64,000 nt of DNA, taken from NCBI RefSeq assembly GCF_000005505.3, contig NC_016134.3, positions 45,288,650 to 45,352,649 on the forward strand, in the 5' to 3' direction. Below are positions 60,501-64,000 of the stretch, one piece after another (within the stretch, counting starts at the first letter, position 1; each line of letters starts with the position of its first letter). Made by a program: the position numbers and the translations under genes. Origin of the DNA: Brachypodium distachyon (Eukaryota; Streptophyta; Magnoliopsida; Poales; Poaceae). The notes under the pieces are model-generated. The model saw nothing but the letters and a program-made list of their open reading frames with translations. It made no database searches and was not told the origin of the DNA.

Positions 60501-62743
60501 TAGATCATCTAGGTGAATGACGCCCCAAGCAATGCAAAAGAGTTGATGCAATAATGTTAGAAACAAGAAATATTACCAAATCATTACAATCAAATAAAAT
60601 TTAATGGATCAAATATGGATCCACATACCGATGAAAAATTCAAACCAATATGAGTTTTCAATGGCATCAGCAAATTGTTGAATCTTTTTAGAATCTAGTT
60701 CAAGTGTACAAATTGAGCCCTTTTCCACATCGCCTACAGATAAAACAGCAAAGAAAAACTTTATACAGTCAGTAAGACAAGCAAATGCATACCTACCATG
60801 GACATTGGGTACATAGTAAACAAATACAAGTATGGTGTGAAAACAATATCAACATACTTAAGAACTTTATGTCAAGCTGACTATCAATCAGCTCATTTCC
60901 ACCCAAGACCTCTCCAAGACCACCCCATTTATGAGGAGGATTCTCAGACAGCTGACAAAATGGAAGGCTGTGATAGTTGTAGGTTTCTTGAGGATTATTG
61001 TAAGGGCCAACTTTATTCACCCAGAGCTTAACTGGATCTCCAGTTTTGTACTGCATGCAAGAAATATAAAAGAAGATGAGAACTTCTGATCTCACAAAGT
61101 TCCTCCTACGACATGATATCAAGCATAATTAATTTTGAAAGGAAATCAGCACTTAAGATAATACAGTGGAGTAACTGTAGGTTTATATCTGCAAAACCAT
61201 GCTAACTGGAACCGACTTATTACGAATTTGGGGATTGATGATGGTAATGATAAGGTATCATGGAGACAAGAAAAAATCCCTGGGATCTCTTTGTCATTAC
61301 TCAGTGCTGACATCTGCCATCAAAATTTGCAGAGTTACAAAATAATTTTCTTCACTTTTATATAAGCGTTCAAGTTTGATATACAATAGTTGAATCACTA
61401 GTAAGACTCTTAAGGATATCGGCATTTTCATGGACATTGGGTGATCAGGCTATATGTCAGTGAGGCATGATGATTTGGTATTCTCTCAAACGCAAATCGT
61501 TTTGGTGACATGCTACGGAATTTCCTTATCAATACAGATTGAACAAATAAATATATTATTGCTCACTAGTGAAGCTGATTCAGTAATGTTCATAAGGTCA
61601 CACAGACACGGTTCAAGAGTCAGCAACTCACTACTGTCAAAATACTATCACCCTAGTTGCATGGATTGGACAGCTGAATTGTCTCATTTATTTCACCAAA
61701 TTGAATAGTGCAATGGCAAATATATCAAAGCTAGAATGCAAAATACTATCCTAATTTAGAATTAATTGGAAGTTCTTACAATGTCCTAAATTAAATTAAT
61801 TTGCATCAATCACAAGGGAACAAAATAAAATAAAAATGATGCAAGCAACAATTTGATAGGAGATATCGTTGTTATGGTTTCCCACTGCCCACATGATAGC
61901 CTATTATTTTTAACCACCAACTGCACCCGATATGCATGCAAAGCAAGATATAGAACATTTGTATGTAATACAAGCTCAACGGTTAGTACCTCTATCTCTC
62001 TATGGAACAAACACTGTCATTAATCTCACAGTATCACACTATACCCTTTTGTATACCCTATCGAACATACACTATAACCTAAGTACCTAACTGAACCTGA
62101 ACATACAAAATTTTGTCCGATCAAGACCAGGTTAAATATCCAAGTACCAGGGCATCAGGCAACACTACTGTTGCCGTTTATGACTAGGTGTCCATCCCAT
62201 TCAGAGATCGATGAGAGTCCAGGTACTGACTTAAGAGATTTCCACCGCCATGACTTCAGTTAATCTACGGTGAATCTCTCGTCCCGAAGTCCTAACATGT
62301 CCATTTCCTGCACTCCCACATCAACCGGTTCTACGCAAGCAATTTCCAAACGATTCTACGAGCCCACTGCAGACACAGAACTCCCTTCGACGTTGAACCA
62401 TTTGCATCACATCAGGTACTACTACCCCGAGACAACCCAACTGTGCTAGGAGCTAAAACAGCAGCACGCGGGAGCCGGAGAAACCAGAGCGAGATCGCGC
62501 TGGCGGGCGTGCAGATCTGACACCACGGAACGGGGTGCAACTCGAGCGATCCAACCGAGAGGATACGACGGGAGGTTTTAGATCCAGGCCAGGGCGGAGA
62601 TGGAGAAGGGGATGGGCTGGGCAACGCACCTTGTGGTCAGACTCTGAGGCGGACGCGCGGGGCGGAGAAGCGACGGCGAGAACGGCGGCGAGCGCGAGGA
62701 GGAGGAGGAGGCGGCCGCGCCCGCAGCTAGAGGAGGGGCGCAT
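57502..62743 (-). CDS. TMN1: Transmembrane 9 superfamily (nonaspanin/EMP70) protein (594 aa)
   Basis: Twelve exons, leftward: 62743-62630, 61050-60858, 60733-60629, 60508-60491, 60396-60308, 60226-60074, 59900-59766, 59641-59475, 58898-58804, 58508-58135, 57926-57653, 57569-57502; 595 codons in phase. TM9SF proteins reside in Golgi/endosomal membranes. A signal peptide ([20 protein letters not shown]) leads a lumenal domain with [30 protein letters not shown] and YWFEFF. Nine hydrophobic helices follow, with landmarks [67 protein letters not shown] and [13 protein letters not shown]. It ends RNIKCD, a KXD-type COPI/Golgi retention motif. It matches the TM9SF3-like TMN1 group, by recollection. 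Exon 4 is a micro-exon of 18 bases. Confidence 0.94.
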
Positions 62744-62986
62744 TTCTGCCGGCGGCGAGATCTGAGCAGGAGGAGGCGGTCGCGAGCCTTGGGTCGGGGT
62801 TGGCCCGAGAGAGACTCACGAGCCCAGCTGCCGCCTCGTGATTTCCCTGCGGGTTTGGACGGTCTCTGATCTAATCTATGCAGATCTGTTGACCGTTGAC
62901 TCTAGACTTGAAGAAATCGGTCGAACCTGAGGCAAATTTCAATGATCAACGCAACACGAGGAAAAATATAAGAAAATAAGCATATA
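62744..62986. other. TM9SF upstream region
   Basis: Short 5' UTR and promoter of the leftward TM9SF gene; CG-rich next to the start and AT-rich farther out. Confidence 0.4.
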
Positions 62987-63221
62987 CTCTCTCCATTTCA
63001 CAAAGAATGGCACGCACACTTCAAGATTTTATTTTGATCAACAATTAGACTAGTCATTTAAGGGTTATGTGCTACAAAAATTATATCATTGGATTCGTAT
63101 TTCAAAAATCTTTCCAACAATATAAAATTTGCAACATATAATCTATATACTATTGGTATAATCGTTGGTCAAAGTTCGACCTCGAGAAACGTGGACGTCA
63201 TTCTTTGTGAACAGGAGGGAG
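62987..63221. mobile_element. Stowaway-type MITE (235 bp)
   Basis: CTCTCTCCATTTCACAAAGAATG at the left and CATTCTTTGTGAACAGGAGGGAG at the right form imperfect inverted termini, flanked by TA. The interior (CTTCAAGATTTTATTTTGATC) is unrelated to the shorter elements in this window. Confidence 0.8.
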
Positions 63222-63660
63222 TATGTTCAAAACTTTTTTGAAGATACTTGTGGTATTAAGCACTAATGCTCGGACGCCTTCCGAGAAGAAAAAGGATAAC
63301 TTGAAAGAGAAGGAAAGGTACGTGAAAGGTGAGGGCAAAAAGTCATCTCATGGGACTCACCGATACAGAAAAGGGTTAAAAAGATGTCAGCTTAAGGTAA
63401 ATCTTGGTTGAAAGTCAATGTGCTTCTTTACATTTGCCCGAGGTGGTGATAGAGGAGATGCAGCAGGGTTGCGGTGGTAGAGGATGATATAGAATAGGGG
63501 AGGGAAAGAGACAGGAGGACATTGCGACTATGAAGTAGCATTGGGTGCTACACTATCAGTCTATGATTTTTATTTGATTTTTCACTATTCTGAAATATGA
63601 GATAGTCATGGTGCTCAAGTTCATGTTGGGGACGCGGTGGCGCCGGAAATGTCATGCTGG
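63222..63660. other. Intergenic before the LTR
   Basis: Nothing recognisable. It includes a purine-rich stretch around 63460-63520 and a 62-codon ORF of basic low-complexity sequence that I do not support as a gene. Confidence 0.35.
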
Positions 63661-64000
63661 TGTTGTGAATATGCCCTAGAGGCAATCATGTATGATGTAA
63701 TTCCCAATGTATTCATAAATATTATTAAGTTGTCCTTGTTTGAACATCTGATATGTATCATTGAATATGTGATTTGATTGTGGAACTATGTATTCATGTT
63801 GTTCATACTAAATTGTCCTTAGTCATTGAGGTTGTGCTGGACACATAAGCTAGACTAATGTGAAAGTTGGCTGATGACTCGGTTCCACTTGTCATGGGCA
63901 TGGTGATGTCATTCCAGCTTACACGGACTCGGCTAAAGAGTTTAGCGAGTCGGACTGACCCATATTGAGATGCAACGAGTAGGTCGTCATTTGCATGTCT
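63661..64000. mobile_element. LTR start of a copia-type retrotransposon (cut by the window edge)
   Basis: TGTTGTGAATATGCCCTAGA begins with TG and continues GGCAATCATGTATGATG. The ATGCCCTAGAGGCAAT word is the conserved beginning of a widespread Pooideae copia LTR. The LTR end and any coding domain lie outside the window, so intact or solo status is unknown. Confidence 0.6.

Overview
The window is nuclear DNA of a flowering plant, almost certainly a grass and most likely a Pooideae species. The reasons are GT-AG introns throughout, GC-rich first exons followed by AT-rich introns, many Stowaway MITEs (CTCCCTCCG termini, TA target sites), and a copia-type LTR start typical of Pooideae. About twelve genes in 64 kb suggest a compact genome of the Brachypodium type. 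That species guess is inference; the gene identities come from reading exons, splice sites and frames.

Layout. 1-169: N-terminus of a PMT-like methyltransferase (minus), cut by the edge. 2775-6246: ascorbate peroxidase (plus), convergent with 6715-11350, an ALDH3-family aldehyde dehydrogenase (minus), with a Stowaway hairpin between their 3' ends. 12276-13643: intronless divergent NAC gene with proline repeats (plus). 14912-17691: Asp1-like aspartic protease (minus). 17.7-22.1 kb: repeats, including a GC-rich element with long terminal inverted repeats. 22142-25064: unrecognised coiled-coil/four-TM gene (minus) with an upstream ORF and a relic exon duplicate. 27.1-28.4 kb: retroposon. 28557-29779: predicted small two-TM protein (minus). 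30481-37403: SWI3C-type chromatin remodelling subunit (minus). 38801-42523: replication factor C subunit RFC4 (minus). About 42.27-53.22 kb: a decayed tandem duplication, two arms of about 5.3 kb, whose second arm carries a truncated copy of RFC4 exons 1-2. 53416-53488: tRNA-Arg(UCU) (minus), head to head with a 61-aa membrane-protein ORF (plus). 54739-56286: plastid NFU-type Fe-S scaffold (minus). 57502-62743: TM9SF/nonaspanin (minus). 63661 to the edge: start of a probable copia LTR.

These are independent housekeeping and stress genes, not an operon or pathway. APX and ALDH3 share a broad theme (peroxide and lipid-aldehyde detoxification) and sit tail to tail. From memory, a comparable APX/ALDH neighbourhood exists on rice chromosome 12; this needs checking.

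The most unusual features are the RFC4-anchored tandem duplication with nested internal repeats, and the unrecognised gene at 22-25 kb, which has a 17-aa-repeat upstream ORF ending in an ATGA overlap and a possible poison exon. I saw no prokaryotic-type system, CRISPR array or clearly novel enzymatic cluster.
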